64,000 nucleotides of DNA from Hydractinia symbiolongicarpus (GCF_029227915.1 NC_079879.1:18910001-18974000); one strand, 5' to 3'. Shown: positions 33,538 to 46,925, numbered from the stretch's first letter. The notes: generated by a model from the sequence alone, not told the origin. A program made the numbers and translations.

Positions 33538-35087
33538 TATTGCAAAAACAATACGTATAAGTGTTTAACAGCAATAACTATAATATAATAACTAGGAAGT
33601 GTGTACAAACGCTAGCTAAATGTTTACACTTCGCTCGGGCCCAGACTTGCGCGGTATGAATCTCCGTAATAAAACGCCAATTTTCTCTACGTTGTCCTCC
33701 TTTTCGTGCCTGTCATGGTGGGTGTACATGTATGTATACATGTAAGAGGTTAAATGACCTGAGAACGAGGTTGCATATGCAGACCTTCTGTTCACAATTC
33801 TCAACAATGAATAAGAACAGAAAAAAACAGTGTTGGAGTAATTTGGCATATTGATATGGTATTTGTAGTGGAACATCACAGGACATATTTTAGAAACATA
33901 TTTTATATTCGTCACAAATCTTTGTATTTGACATCGGGCAACTTGTGACCAGCAACTGGTAAAAACTTCTTCAGTATGCACAGTCAAATATGGATTGCGT
34001 ATTTTGTGCGTATTTTCCAAGAAAGAAAGCCAGGAAGCTGGTCACTTTACAGTGGTCGATGTCCGTCTCTTCTTCCCGCGCTAACATTTTCGTGATTATT
34101 TGCGCCGTTGGGGTACATAAAAAGAAAATTACAGTAATTAATATTAATGACAGTTATCGATGCTTCCACGCAACCAAAGACTGAGACTTGCCCGAGGAAA
34201 AGACACATGCATATAAACTATTCTGATGCGCATTCGCATAACTCGAAAAGTCGGGTTACATTGTGGTGCGGAATCAGAACAGAAAATTCGTTCCCCCACT
34301 TATCGCCGAACGCCGCAAACAGCATTTTGTACACATTCGCAACTCCATTCTCGTCCCCAGAGCTCTTTGGGATATCTTAAAGAGCCCTGCGATCAAGAAT
34401 GTCGCAATTCTTCTATTCACTAATATTATTCCGTGCTTTGATTAAACATATCTTTGTTTATTTTTTCATTTTTATTAACAACTTTCATGTCACCTTCGTT
34501 TCTAGGGCCTTTTCTCGCCCTTTGATATCAAAAAGCAAAAAAAGATCCTGAGAACAAGGCTGCTTTCATGCGATCATATGGATTGCCTGGGTTATTCTTA
34601 CAAAATAATTAATCTATACTGTAACACAGCTATTTCAATGTGATCTGAAGACTTCGATAACGCGTTTTTCACTTAAGCAATAAGAGTAAATAAAAAAAGA
34701 TTATAGTTAAACAGCTTCTATATTGAATATTTATTTTACAAACTCAAAAGATTTTTAAATTATCAGTCTTAAAATTAGTTACTACAAATGTCTGCAGTTT
34801 TTAGGTTAATTTTTGTCGTTGCAACCATAAGCAACTTTTTTAAAAATGTTAGTATTACATAAAAATAATTTAAAGTTTTAAATAGATAGCTAATAAATAA
34901 TAATTTAAAAACATACAGCTCTTTATTTCTCTTATAAGAAGAAACACAAAGACAAAACAAGCCGAGAGAACAGAATTTGTATCCTTAGAACATTCCCAAA
35001 ATGTTATGTAATAGTAGGTGACTCAACATAAAATATTTCGCGACTCAACATAAAACCATCGTAAACGCAAATTTTTGACACAAAATT
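33538..35087. other. Intergenic stretch downstream of the homeobox gene
   Basis: Several minus- and plus-strand ORFs of 60-134 codons occur, but none shows family motifs. Ends of the CTCGTCCCCAGG repeat family lie near 33756 and 34345. Confidence 0.35.
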
Positions 35088-36378
35088 TTACACGTGCGCG
35101 TTGACTGGAGGATAGTTCATGCCGTAATACTTCCTATAACATTCCAATTCTTCTTGAGTGATCTCTTTATGCATGAAAGGTATGCGACGTGCAAAGTTAT
35201 CGTACTTTCTATGTTCATCGTAAAATACTTCCGACGTATCGGAGGACACCGACATTGGTCGAGATGGCTCCGAACTTGCATCGGACGATCCCGATATCAT
35301 ACGAGGCGGACAATCAGGTACACAAGAAGCCGCTCGTTTTTTATATTTCATTCTTCGGTTTTGAAACCAAATTTTAATTTGACGTTCAGATAAACCCAAA
35401 ACTGCCGCCATTTCCATACGACGGTCTCTTGTTAAAAATTGACTGCAACGAAACTCCAGTTCGAGCTCTGTAAGCTGTTTACGCGTATACGCGGTTCGTT
35501 TACGTCTTTTCGACTCCAGCGCAGGTGATTTCTCTAGAAACAAAAACATTAAGTCATTTTACAAGAAAACCCTCTAATTTTGAATAGCTGATTTTAAAAC
35601 CTTACCGACTTTAAAAAAGCTACAAACAAAAGAACACAACATCTCAAGAACTTACCTGTTATGACGGGAGGAATTACCGATGGCGGTGACGGAATTGTAT
35701 TGTTGTTTATTTCATTGTTTAGAACTGGTTTATTCGTACTCCACCACATTTCTGCATTTTGAGATTTAGTCCAAGGTAACTGTTGATACATGCCGTGAGG
35801 AAAATGACCATGTGGTGGAGAATTATCATGATGTAATGTTGGTACATGTGAATAGATCTCCGGCGGCGGGAAATACGAGGGAAAGTAGGCTGGTGGTGTG
35901 GGAAAGCAGACAGCTAAATTTAGAGAATATTAAGGTTGAAAAAACAAAACATGGATGTTTAAAATTTGCAAAATATTGTTAAGTATTGACGATTTTTACC
36001 TGGTTCGGTCTCATTGCCAATGTATCCATTATTGTAATTATGCATTGAGTAGCATGGTGTAACAAACGACGGAACATCATTGTTTGAAGTATTTGTCAAA
36101 GACCTTCCTGTCGAATGCCAATGTTCACTTCCAACATAGGGGCTAGTTTTATACCGTTCAATATTAAAAGGTGACTGTATTGATCGCGTTGTATTTAAGA
36201 GGTTTCTTTCCTTGTAGTAGGTATCAAGCGGTGATGTTGATTTCGTTATAGCTTCAGAACTTGTTGGAATGAATTCTTGTTTTACCGAAGCTCCCCCATT
36301 TTCTGGATACACTGTTGTAATTGGAGATTGAGAGCATTCGTCTCCTTCAACTTCCTTGTTTTCAACAACTACACTCAT
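35088..36378 (-). CDS. Hox/ParaHox-like homeobox protein, 360 aa
   Basis: Three exons (36000-36378, 35656-35913, 35088-35533) join in frame from ATG 36378 to a stop at 35088. The homeodomain is residues 221-280, starts [12 protein letters not shown], and keeps W48, F49, Q50, N51 and R53 ([13 protein letters not shown]), so it should bind TAAT-type DNA in the nucleus. LPWTK in exon 2 resembles the hexapeptide by which Hox proteins contact PBC partners. The region before it is rich in Pro, His and Tyr. LTRDRR in helix 2 recalls posterior Hox proteins, whereas RMKYKK recalls anterior or central ones, so I do not assign a paralogy group. The second intron lies a few residues upstream of the homeodomain. 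The 80-residue tail is Ser-rich. Confidence 0.85.
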
Positions 36379-36950
36379 TATCAACTTTCTGATTACAATT
36401 TACTCAAATTACTAATCGTTAAAATTTTAATTCGATAATTTTGTACTAAATTTTTTTTTAATACACTTACAGTTTACAAGCCTCCGAAGTCGTTAGATTA
36501 TCCTATTTTACTGATTGCTGAGACGTAACGAGCATATTAACACTTTTTATTTTATTGTATTCTTAACATAAAGAATTAAAAGAAACACTTTATCAAGGGA
36601 GTTATTACTCATACAAAAGTTTCTTACGTATTTAAAATGTCAATTAAATATCCCGCGTGTATTTTTTAGCCAATAAGAATTCAGAGATTTCAATTTTTAG
36701 CGAATCAGAAACGGCTGTTTTTTGTCAAGAGATATCAATCAAAAGGGTCAACTTGTATGAAAGTAAAATTCTAATTCGAAGTTTCACACCGAGAATTTTG
36801 AAGTGTATATAGAAGGAATTGAAATGTACACAATTAAGTGCATCTTTTTATTTTTTAATCTGGCCAAAAATTTGTATATTAATGAGAATGTCCTGTTTTC
36901 TACGTTAAGAAGAAGAACATTATAAACTGATTTTATTTATATTTGAGTAT

Positions 36951-37035
36951 CAATAAAAAGAGATATCTCTATGACGCCTTAGAGTAAAGGAAGCTCCTTT
37001 ACTCTAAGGCGTCATAGAGATATCTCTTTTTATTG
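36951..37035. repeat. Perfect inverted repeat, 41-bp arms, 3-nt loop
   Basis: Arms 36951-36991 and 36995-37035 are exact reverse complements around the triplet at 36992-36994. A transcript would fold into an uninterrupted 41-bp hairpin. It lies about 570 bp upstream of the homeobox gene start. It may be a young foldback element, an endogenous siRNA or miRNA-like hairpin, or an assembly artefact. Confidence 0.85.
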
Positions 37036-39679
37036 CATCTCTATATATTTTGTATATTATCCACTAAGAACTTAGGACACAAAAAAAACTTGAGAACACA
37101 GAAGATAGTACAAGATATTCTTCGTTACCATAGTTATGAAAAAGACGAAATAAAAATGTGATGTTCCTCTCACAATATAAGTAAGGTGTTAACTTTTTTC
37201 TCTCTGTTGTTACTTTCACAACATCAAACAAATGTCAATTATTGCGGGTATTTATCAACATCTACGACTATGAATGCGAATTTAGGTTTTTCATTTGAGC
37301 TCTTCTTAATAGTTATCTTTGAGGTTGCTTAATTTCTTAATGATTCTTAATATTCGGATATATTTTTTTGCCCAATTTCAATGAGCCTTGATTCTATTCA
37401 ATTTCACTACCCTATGAAATAATCTATTTTTTCCCCAGAATACACACCCCATTCTCAATTCATCAACGTTCAAGTTACGTTTTATTATCAAAACACTCGA
37501 CAGAGGCAAATTGGGATAGAACTGAATGCAGTTACTAAAATTATTTTTTTTACAATAAACATATCTCCTCCAGCGTACATCAAATCAAATTCTTGTTAAA
37601 ACCAACTTTGCCCTAGATCCCTTATCGCGAACTAAATTTAAAATGGGGGCAAATTTTGAATAGGGCCGTTGTGTTGTTCGTTTAGTGTCGGAATCATGCA
37701 AAGCTTTAGACACATGTCATGATGTTCATGATATATTGTTTTTGTTATAATAGAGGGAGTTAGTTATAAGGAGTTCCTTAAGGTAGCTACAGAGATGAAA
37801 TTTTACCCCTGTCAGAAAGTCAAAAAGAGGTTCGAGAAATAAAAACTTAAGTTAGAGGCAGTCTGCTGTAAACTTTTTATAATATTTATGCTGATTGTGT
37901 CTTATGTCAACCTCGTACCCAGGGCTTCTACCTTTTTTTTGGTTGGTCTTATGCAGACAGGACAGAAAAACAAATACCGTTTTTATAATATGGACTAGTC
38001 GTTAACCCGTGAAAATATCCACGGAGTCATCCGTCTTTAAATTACACCCTATTCGCGTGCACGTTAGAAGAAAGAAATAACCGCTAAGAAATAAACGTTA
38101 CATGTGGATAAATTCCATGAACACTTTCAACGGCATCTACCGATAAATCAAATATGCTATTGAACTTTGAAAAAGACGACAGATCTCTTTCTTATATAAG
38201 CTCTTCAAACACAAGAACGGTACTAAACAAAAAATCTCATTTCTTCATTATTGACATGCCAATGGCGTAGTTAGTGACAAAAAAAAGAAGGAACGGGCAT
38301 TTGAAGAATGGATTGATTGCAAAAAGAGAGGATTCAATTCAAAGACAATATAAAAATAAGAAGAGATCACCAGATGAGTATTTCCTCCACTCCTAGTCCA
38401 GCCTTGGAGGAAAGAATACAGATTCTTTCCTCCAAGATCCAGCAGGATCATGCGTAGAATTTCAAAGCAAGACAAAAGTTATATATATTTCAACTTAAAA
38501 ATGCAAAAATGGTGCGTCGTGTTACTTTTGAGTTTAAATTGAAAGGCAAAGTTAACCTGAAAGAACAATGTAATATTGTTAACGTGGTCGTGATCGCGAT
38601 GGTGTGTGCTCATATTTTAGCAAAAACAAGAACAAGAGGAAATAATGCGTGTATTGAGTCACGGATTGTGAAAACGAAATTGCGGACCACAGCTGGAGAG
38701 ATATTCAACAAGAATCAAAAGAAGATCTTTGTCAAAGAATCTAGAACAACCGCTAGGAAGTTAAAAAAAAATCAACATGTATAGAATGTGACAAACTCAT
38801 AAAACAGCATTTCGTATCAACTTTCTTAGATTTCGTTACCAGCTCTCCAAAAAGCAGTTGCTTTTATACAGGCCCAGAAAATATTGATTACGGTAATTAA
38901 AATCCTTGTTTCTGATTGGCTAATGATTTTTGATCTCCCGCATTTATAGAATAATAGCTGTCCAGCACTAGTTTGGTAAAACCTAATGGTTCGAAAAAGA
39001 AACGTCGCCTATTCAAGATTCAATAAGAGTAATTATAAATTATTATTTTGATCAAAACCTTTGCACAGTGGCTTAAATTAGATTCGTAGCTAAGGACTGG
39101 TTTTCAATCTAGCGTCCACTTTTTCACGAAGGTTTACATCTACTTGGCGGTGAAATAAGAATCTTATAACATTTAGTATATATTGCAGCTGTAAACAGAG
39201 TCGTTTCCTAGTAATCAAAAAATTAATTTTGTTATGAGATATTCGAGGTATGGATCACAAGCCACACGTGGACAGTGGTAATTTTGATGAGCGATGCGGC
39301 TACTATTTTGAATAGCGATGCGGCTACTATTTTGAACAAAATGCGGGAATTATTACAGACTAGTCCTTAGTCCATGTAAAAGAATCCACCCATTCCGGGT
39401 CCTCAGAATCGCGACACCGGTTCATTATTTCCGCATCAATATTCCTTACATTTGTGTCCGTATGTTAACATAAACTAATCAACCTACTCTACGGAAGGCA
39501 GGGGGCCTAAATGAAGCTGTGCACAAGCCTGTTGAAGAGGATATTGAAGATAATAACATCAAACCATAATATAATCCCTAATATCGACTGATGATTCTAA
39601 AATAGTAGTGTTAAAAAGTTATACTCAATACATCAAAGTTAACTCAATACATTGTTTAAGAGAAAAGAAATTGTGTTGG
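37036..39679. other. Intergenic stretch, no convincing gene
   Basis: A Helitron-like terminus (CTAG at 37995, degenerate hairpin) and a GAGGTTG-type repeat end near 37910 are present. A 91-codon Lys/Arg-rich ATG ORF at 38509-38784 lacks recognisable features. A 24-bp direct duplication containing GCGATGCGGCTACTATTTTG lies at about 39290-39343. Confidence 0.35.
37995..38035 (-). mobile_element. Helitron-like 3' end, truncated
   Basis: CTAG followed on the plus strand by TCGTTAACCCGTG, AAAATAT and CCACGG, an imperfect version of the family's terminal hairpin. The rest of the element is lost. Confidence 0.45.
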
Positions 39680-41754
39680 TCACATGTCAACAGACTGTAC
39701 ATTTCCAAATAAATCACGATCCAATTTTTCATACATTCTTTTCAACTGTCGACCGGCTCCTACTTCATATATATTTTCGACATCACCTGACATGTATTTT
39801 TGACGTATTTTGTCTAATATCGTATTCCATAACATAGGTTCCGCAATTTGACGTGCCATTAATTCCACAACATCATCTTTGTTTGTATATTTTTCCGCCG
39901 TAACGTTCGAAATAACCGTAGTATCGTTAGGAGTGATGTTTACGCTGCAAAGTGCGTCGTAAAACTCTTCTATCGCAGGATTCATGTATGGCGTATGGAA
40001 TGCTCCACTCACGAATACTTTTGATACCACCACTTTTGCAGGATCCTTAAGCTAAACAAAATAAAACTGTTCTTATCTACAAAATCAATTAACAAGTTCT
40101 TAAATAGTTTCTTGCCAGCGGTATATAAATTGATTTTAATAATGTTAACAAGATGTATTAATTACACTCTCGTCCGTTACACTCGCCGCTGTACGAAGGA
40201 GTGCACTGGTTTAGACGTTTTTCTCTGTTCCTCTATGACAAAAAATGCCGGTGAGTTTGATATTATTTATGACACGTCCCTTTAGCATGTAGTTTTACAT
40301 GCGTATAAATCTTTGCGCAAGAACAACCAAAGATGCACCTTGCATATTATCGCACTCAAAATAGGATAGTAAACTATAGGTAATACTTACAAAAAAATGT
40401 TCTCGGTTTAGTACTTTCTGGACCAAATCTTTAGAACCACCCAAACATACACTGTTATAGAATCGCTCAACTGCTACCGAAATATGCTTCTTTGGGTCGA
40501 CAGCGCCTTTCGTTATATCTTCACACATTCCTTTCGCATCATCACAATCTAGTCCATGCACAGCAACCATTGCAGACTCTGCAATATTTACAGCTCTTTC
40601 CATGGCTTTCGATCTTGCTTTTATAAGATACAATGCTAAAAAAAAAAATAAAAATATTTCAGCTTTGCTATACTTTTTATTGCTACTTGATAGTCACTCA
40701 TTTGACCAATAAAAGTTCTGCTAAAGTTTACCCCTAAAGGAATACACAAGGGAGCACATTGTATTGGTAAAAAACATTATAAAAATATGAAAATTACCAT
40801 CTTCAAAGGTGATCCAGTTTGCGATACATAATGCAGAAACTTCTCCCACGCTATTCCCAATAACAAATCCGGCCTAAAAATTAATGCGGTTATTTTTTAC
40901 TATTGTTAATTTAAAGATAAGCATGAGTGCAGTTTATTCTACAAGAAACGACATTTCTCAACGTACATTAAAATCTTTCACATCGTGTTTTTGCCGCAGT
41001 ATATTTTTTAGCTTATAGTACCCAAGTATGGACGCTACCATTACAGCTGGTTGGGTATGTAAGGTTCTAAAGTAAAATCACACACTAACTAAATAGCTTA
41101 AAATGTGAATACAAAATTTTTAGACTTTGAATATAAAATGTATATTAGAATCAACTAATCAATCTTTTTTATCCGCGTTAACGATCACAACTAATATTTT
41201 GTAATACATAATTTGCATTGTTTTTGCTCGTATAAACTCTTGAATTTGAAAATTTGTTTTGGGGCTAAACATGGTATTAAAGATACTAAAATTTGCCCTA
41301 AGAAAAATTACTTTGTTCGGGGTTGTAGCAGGAGGTTGAAGACTTTCTTTTGAATTGACATATAATAGAGCCAAAACCTCGACGACTCACAAAATGTGGC
41401 AATATTTTACGTCAGGTTTAATAATCCTGCATCTCTAGAAAATTTGATCGCTTTAAATCTTTATACAAATCATTCTCACCTGTCTAGAACTTCCTTTGGT
41501 CCATTCTGACAAATCTCCACTAAATCATAACCCAGTATATCTGATGTCATTTCGCGCAAAGGTTCTTCAATAGCAGGGCTTAGATTTTGTAACATACCAA
41601 CGTATTGTGCGCCTTGACCAGGACATAATATGACAGTTCTTTCTTCTCGGAAAGTTGGCAACGATGCATTTACGGCTACCGAGACATAATTACGAAGCCA
41701 AGGAGTTTTTAAAAAGCATTTAGCTTTGGAGAGGGCAGAAACAATCCCTTTCAT
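39680..41754 (-). CDS. Mcat: Malonyl-CoA:acyl carrier protein transacylase, mitochondrial
   Basis: Five exons (41480-41754, 40967-41066, 40798-40873, 40391-40635, 39680-40051) join in frame to 355 residues. The enzyme moves malonyl from CoA to acyl carrier protein for mitochondrial type II fatty acid synthesis. The first ~30 residues are Lys/Arg-containing and look like a mitochondrial presequence. Diagnostic motifs are PGQGAQYVGM (45-54), GNSVGE around the nucleophile Ser133, SGAFHTPYM with catalytic His251, and YEVGAGRQL near the C-terminus. The family usually has GHSxGE, so His to Asn next to the nucleophile is a deviation. The length agrees with animal MCAT. The start is the ATG at 41754. 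Confidence 0.9.
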
Positions 41755-42814
41755 TTTCTGTTACGCAAAAATAAACAAAGAACACTAAGTTAATTTGCAT
41801 AAGAAGAATGACTCATTTTATTTCAATTCTCAAAAATCATTTTAAGTTATTATAATAATTTTTATTTATCGTTTAAGTTAAACGAATATCTGAATATGTT
41901 AAACTTTAATGCTATTCACATTTGTCAAATAGAATTGTCAGTAGCTACAAAAAAATTGCATCATTTTATTTTGCCAAAATTCTCCCTTTAAAAAGATACT
42001 TTACCAGGGTTTGGTGCGTCTTAGAGTAGAAAGGAAAATATATTATAGCTATTCTCTTCATTATTACTATAAAATTGTCTTGAATATATAAATAAATAAG
42101 TGTACGTATCTCTGAGCTTTTTAACTAGAGATTATCTACTTTTTCACCTACCTTATCAATCTCTGTCAGAATGTAATAAATTTTGAAATGGTATAAATGA
42201 AAGTAATAGTACCAGGTCGACAACCAGCGCTAAGGTGGTTGGGTTTGCTTCATATGCTTCAAAGCAACTTATGATGAATTTGACTACTTTTGATTAAATT
42301 CGCGCTTTTTATGTATGTAAAGAAAGCTAGTATGGGAGGTCAGGTATTCTTTTTTGATTGGCTAAAAATTAGCTACTTAATCCATGACAATTAAAGATTT
42401 TTCAAAGCGCCGATGGAGCTGTTCGATCACGTGTTGAAATGTAATTATTTGAGATACGGACAATAAGACTGCGGGGGAGTCGCGAAACTGGCTCCCAGGT
42501 CTTTTTGTACGGTTGTTCTACTTGTGAAAGATTAGGAAAAAAATTAGGTTTTTCACTTGATTCCTCCATGTTCATTGGTCAAAAACACTTAGCGGTTTAT
42601 CGTAGCCTTCGAAATAATGTGTATCCATAATTTTGAATAGGATCAGTTGGAGAGTAAGCTCTGAATTGATTTCGGTTATGGGATATAATCAATTTGTCGA
42701 GTTTTTGTCGAGTTTTGAAGGAAGATAATCATAAGAGGCGGAGAGGATGCAAATCGAAAAAGTCCTAAAATTTAAAAAGGGAAAAAGGGAAACAAATAAG
42801 TAAAATAACATTAA

Positions 42815-43556
42815 CCCTATTCGGTCCGGGGTTTTTCGAACATACTATGACCGGGGGGGGGGGCGGATTCCGCCCCCCCTCAATAACTTTTTATAGGGTT
42901 GTTCAAATTGAATCAAACTTGGCACACTTATAGTACGTCAAAAAAGGAACAAAATGGCGCCAAAAAATATTTGCTTGCGTCAGCACATTTTCTGTGACGT
43001 CATCAAAAGCTTGAAAATTGTTAAAAATGCCACTATCTGCTTAAAATATAATTACTTTTGTTCTAGAGCGAATTTTTACATTCTGTTTGAAGTTTCTGAA
43101 AGCTAAATAAAAGTTATTTAACATATCTTCCGGTTTTTACATGGATCGGATGAAAAATTGCCAAAAATTGCCCGAAAATCCGGGTTTTTCCGATTTTCGG
43201 GTAAAATCCGACAAAATCGGGAAATCGGATTAGTCACGTGTTCAAATAATTCAAAATGATTCTTCTTAATGAAACAAAGTTGTGTTGCAAGTTTCAAGTT
43301 CTAAGGATAATCCTACCAGGAGTTATTATATTTTCCCCATTATAAGGATTTCATAGAGATTTTTAGGGGTAGTTTCGAGTAATGGCCAATATCAAAGCCT
43401 CTGAAAGGTATGGGACCTAAAAAATTAGCATGCAGGTGTCTAATAGATAAATGTTGAAACTCAGTAAGTATCATAGCCATATAACAAAGCAATCAGGAGT
43501 TATTAAAAAAAAACCCTCAGGGGGGGCGGAATCCGCCCCCCCCGGACCGAATAGGG
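42815..43556. mobile_element. TTAA-flanked MITE, piggyBac-type, 742 bp
   Basis: It is bounded by TTAA at 42811-42814 and 43557-43560. The left end is CCCTATTCGGTCCGGG and the right end is its inverse. Just inside each end lies a GC palindrome (GGCGGATTCCGCC or its inverse). No transposase is present. It shares its design, but not its sequence beyond CCCTATT, with the element at 16720-17254. Confidence 0.75.
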
Positions 43557-43844
43557 TTAAAATAACAATAAAATAAAAGCGAACATAAATTATACAATGG
43601 CATGAAAATGATGACTTGTGAATATATGCAAATACAACGAAAGGTTTATTTTGGCATTCAATGGAAACAATCGTCAGTAAAGTGTTACGAGCAGATATAA
43701 AACCAAGAATTTTTTGGTAAGGTCTCTTTTCTTTTGATTGCTTCCAACGATAGTTTACGAAGTACGCCATTTAATTATTCCGAAGTCATCTTATTAAAAC
43801 TGAGCTCTTTGTCGTCACAAGAGGGGGCGACTTGTACAACCGAA

Positions 43845-45254
43845 AGCTGGACAATTTGGCATACATATAAGATACACAATTATTGACCAAATATTTACTA
43901 ACTCTCTTTTTGAAAGCCACATCACGTCAGGTATCATAAAAACAGATGTTTCTGACCACTTTCCAGTTTTTTTTACATGCAATGCTGCTAACGACACTCC
44001 AATCCATGCAGCAAAAAAAGATTATTTACAAAAAAAAGTTTTTCTAAACCAGCAATGTAGAAATTTAGGCTGGCTGGCAAATTGGGAGCAAGTAGAAAAC
44101 GGGTAAAGTGTTAATGACGCGTACAATAAATTTATAAAGATCTTCTCTGACCATTATTAACCAATGCAAAAAGAACGTGGCAAATGATAAAAGAAGTTAT
44201 AGGTAAAAACAAAATGTGCAATATTGTCTTCCAGACAAGATCACATTAACAACAATATTATCAAAAATGATACTGAAATAGGTAACACATTTAACGATTT
44301 TTTTGTAAATGTAGGACCAAATCTGGCTTCAAATATTACAAGCAATATGAACTATAAAAACTACATACCGAAATGTAAATTTAAAATACTAAATGATGAA
44401 CTTCAATTAGAGAAATTAGAAATGCATTCAAAGGCCTAAAAAAGAGTAAAGCTCCAGGTTACGAAAATGTTAGAAGTCATATAGTAATAAATTGTTTCCA
44501 ATCGATTAAACACATCATATATCATATTTTTCGCCAATCATATTTCCATAGCTACTTAAACTGTTAAAGTAATTCCATTACACAAATCAGGCGATACTGA
44601 ATCGGTCTCAAATAACAGCCCAATCTCATTATTGCCAGTATTTTCGAAGCTGTTGGAAAGAATTATGTATAACAGGGTTTTCAATTACTTTGCTAAAAAC
44701 TTTGTCAACAGCACTCGACAGAACATGCCATTATGCAACTTGTGGTAGATTTATACAATTCATTTTTAAGCGGTAAATATACCCTGAGTGTATTTATTGA
44801 CCTTTCAAAAACTTTTGACACTGTTAGTCATAAGATTTTATTAGAAAAACTACATGCTTATGGTATAGATGGAATTACGCAAGTGGTTTGACAGTTATTT
44901 ATCTAATCGTACACAGTTTGTCAATGTTGGGAATGGCAAAAAACAAAGAAGCTGTTGATAAAATGGGGAGTCCTTCAAGGCATTATACTTAGGCCTCTCC
45001 TGTTTTTGATTTACATTAATGATCTTAAATATTCCACTTAAGTTCTAAATCCCATTATGTTTGCAGATGATACTAACCTTTTCTATTCTCATGAAGATCT
45101 CAAAACACTCTACAGAACTGTAAACAACGAACTTAAAAAACTTGATAGACTGGTTTAAGGCAAATAAATTATCTCTAAATGTTAAAAAGACTAAATATGC
45201 ATTATTCCACCGAGCACATAAATGAAACAAACTACTAAGAATATTAATTAATTT
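43845..45254 (+). mobile_element. Decayed non-LTR retrotransposon (LINE), 5' fragment
   Basis: Broken frames encode the end of an endonuclease (TDVSDHFPVFF) and a reverse transcriptase in order: [56 protein letters not shown] and WFKANKLSLNVKKTKY. Frameshifts and stops make it inactive. The style is jockey/CR1-like. The element continues at 50036 after a large insertion. Confidence 0.75.
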
Positions 45255-46093
45255 TTAACTCCCCTAGTTAAAAAAACTAGTAAATAATAAACTCCCCAGT
45301 CATAATAAACTAGTGAATTGTTACCCCCTAGAGTCCACATTTCCTAGGAAATAATACCCCCCCGTACAAAGTCGGTTCAGTTACTAAATTTTATATGTCC
45401 AAAATTTTGCTTCAACTAAAAAATTTGTCAGCAAACTCTTTTTGCATTTTTTGACTTAAATTTGTGCTTTGAACTAAAAGAAAAAATAGAAGATTTAAAA
45501 TGATTTGAAAGATTTAGTAGAATTTAACAATCTTCAAGTTAATCGGCGGGAAGTGACAAAACTTGTTGTAAAAAACACATGACTACAGAATATGAAGTAC
45601 AGCAGAATTTTTTTTTTGAAATTCTAGCAAAGTTACAAAATATTAAAAATAGGAAATAATAAAGATAAGGTAAAAATAAGGTGCGTTTTATTCATAAATG
45701 CCAAAATACGTCAAAAATTGATAGAAATAGTAGAAAACGTAACAAAGGTTTTTAAAATGAGGCTAAGATCAACAGGGGCGGATTTAGACTTCGGCCACTT
45801 CAGCACTCGCCTAAGGAGAAATTTTGCCAATGAGAAAATCATGTGTATCTAAATGTAGAAATTGATTTAAAGCAACGTATAATGTTTAATAAGATTCCTT
45901 TGCGCCCAGGATCCGAGGTAATATTCTTATCTCCACTCAGGAGTCTTTGCCGAGGCTCAACTCTCCTTCGATGTGCTTTGCCGAAGTAATGTGGTTCTTA
46001 CGGTAGTCGAACTACATTTTGCTGCATTTTGCTGAATTTGTTTCTCTCGATTCCTTTGTTTTCTGCCGTAAAAACAGTCAACTTTGGCGGCCG

Positions 46094-46262
46094 CCGAGGT
46101 GTGGACTTTTGGATTCACTTAAACAAAAGAAAAACAAAAGAATTATGACGTCGAGAAAAATCTCGCCGAGGTGTGGACTTTTGGACTCTGGTTAAAACAA
46201 AAGAATTTGTGACGTAAAAAGAATCTCGCAGAAGTGTGGACTTTTGGACTCTCTTTAGTCGA
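46094..46262. repeat. Three subterminal tandem repeats of 63-73 bp in the hAT element
   Basis: Units begin near 46094, 46167 and 46230 with GCCGAGGTGTGGACTTTTGG (the last with two changes) and contain AAACAAAAGAA and GTGACGT-like parts. The third unit is truncated. Confidence 0.7.
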
Positions 46263-46925
46263 AATTTACGGTGAAAGAAAGATTGATATAAGGGGATGGG
46301 TGCGTAGGAATAATTTACTCTTCCTATTGTTATTGCCTTGCAGTAGCCGGTCTGTTTAATGGGTTCGGCCAACTTCGACCAACTGCAATTATGAAGTTCT
46401 TTCTGATCCAACATGTTTTCTGATGGGAGCTTGCGGGATCGGGTTGTGCTTGCTGTAAAAAGCAATGATATTTGCGAATGTAAAAGTCTTTATAAGATAT
46501 TGAAAGATAAAATAACAGAGTTTCCTGATTTTGGAACATTAGATCATTGGAGAAAGATTGAGAAAAAGTTTGTTAAGCAGAAATTTCAGTGTTGAACATT
46601 TTATTCCTGGGTATGCAAAAGAGAAAGCATTCGTCGCTTTGAGGTAACTATCTATTTTTACTTTTGTTTATAATCCCTAAGGAATGTTTTCAAATAAATT
46701 ATTTGTATTGTGGTGCCAAAGCGCTATTAAGCTTTTAAACAATAAACAAAAGGGGGTTCACTACAATAAACAAAAAGTTTCTATTTGGGTCATCGAGACT
46801 ATTTAATGACAAAAATGGAGCCAGCTGTTATAATAATTTAGCCTCCGATCGTAAGTATTCAAATGAGATTCGGCTTCCGTAAATTTCCTCTTTCGATTTC
46901 GTAAACAAATGTAGACGGACGCGAA

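Noticed and set aside
33616-34020. Minus-strand ORF of 134 codons
   Set aside because: It has no family motif and includes a dispersed repeat end; composition is consistent with chance.
38509-38784. Plus-strand ATG ORF of 91 codons, very basic
   Set aside because: It has no domain, no adjacent exons and no conserved pattern; kept only as a note in the intergenic entry.
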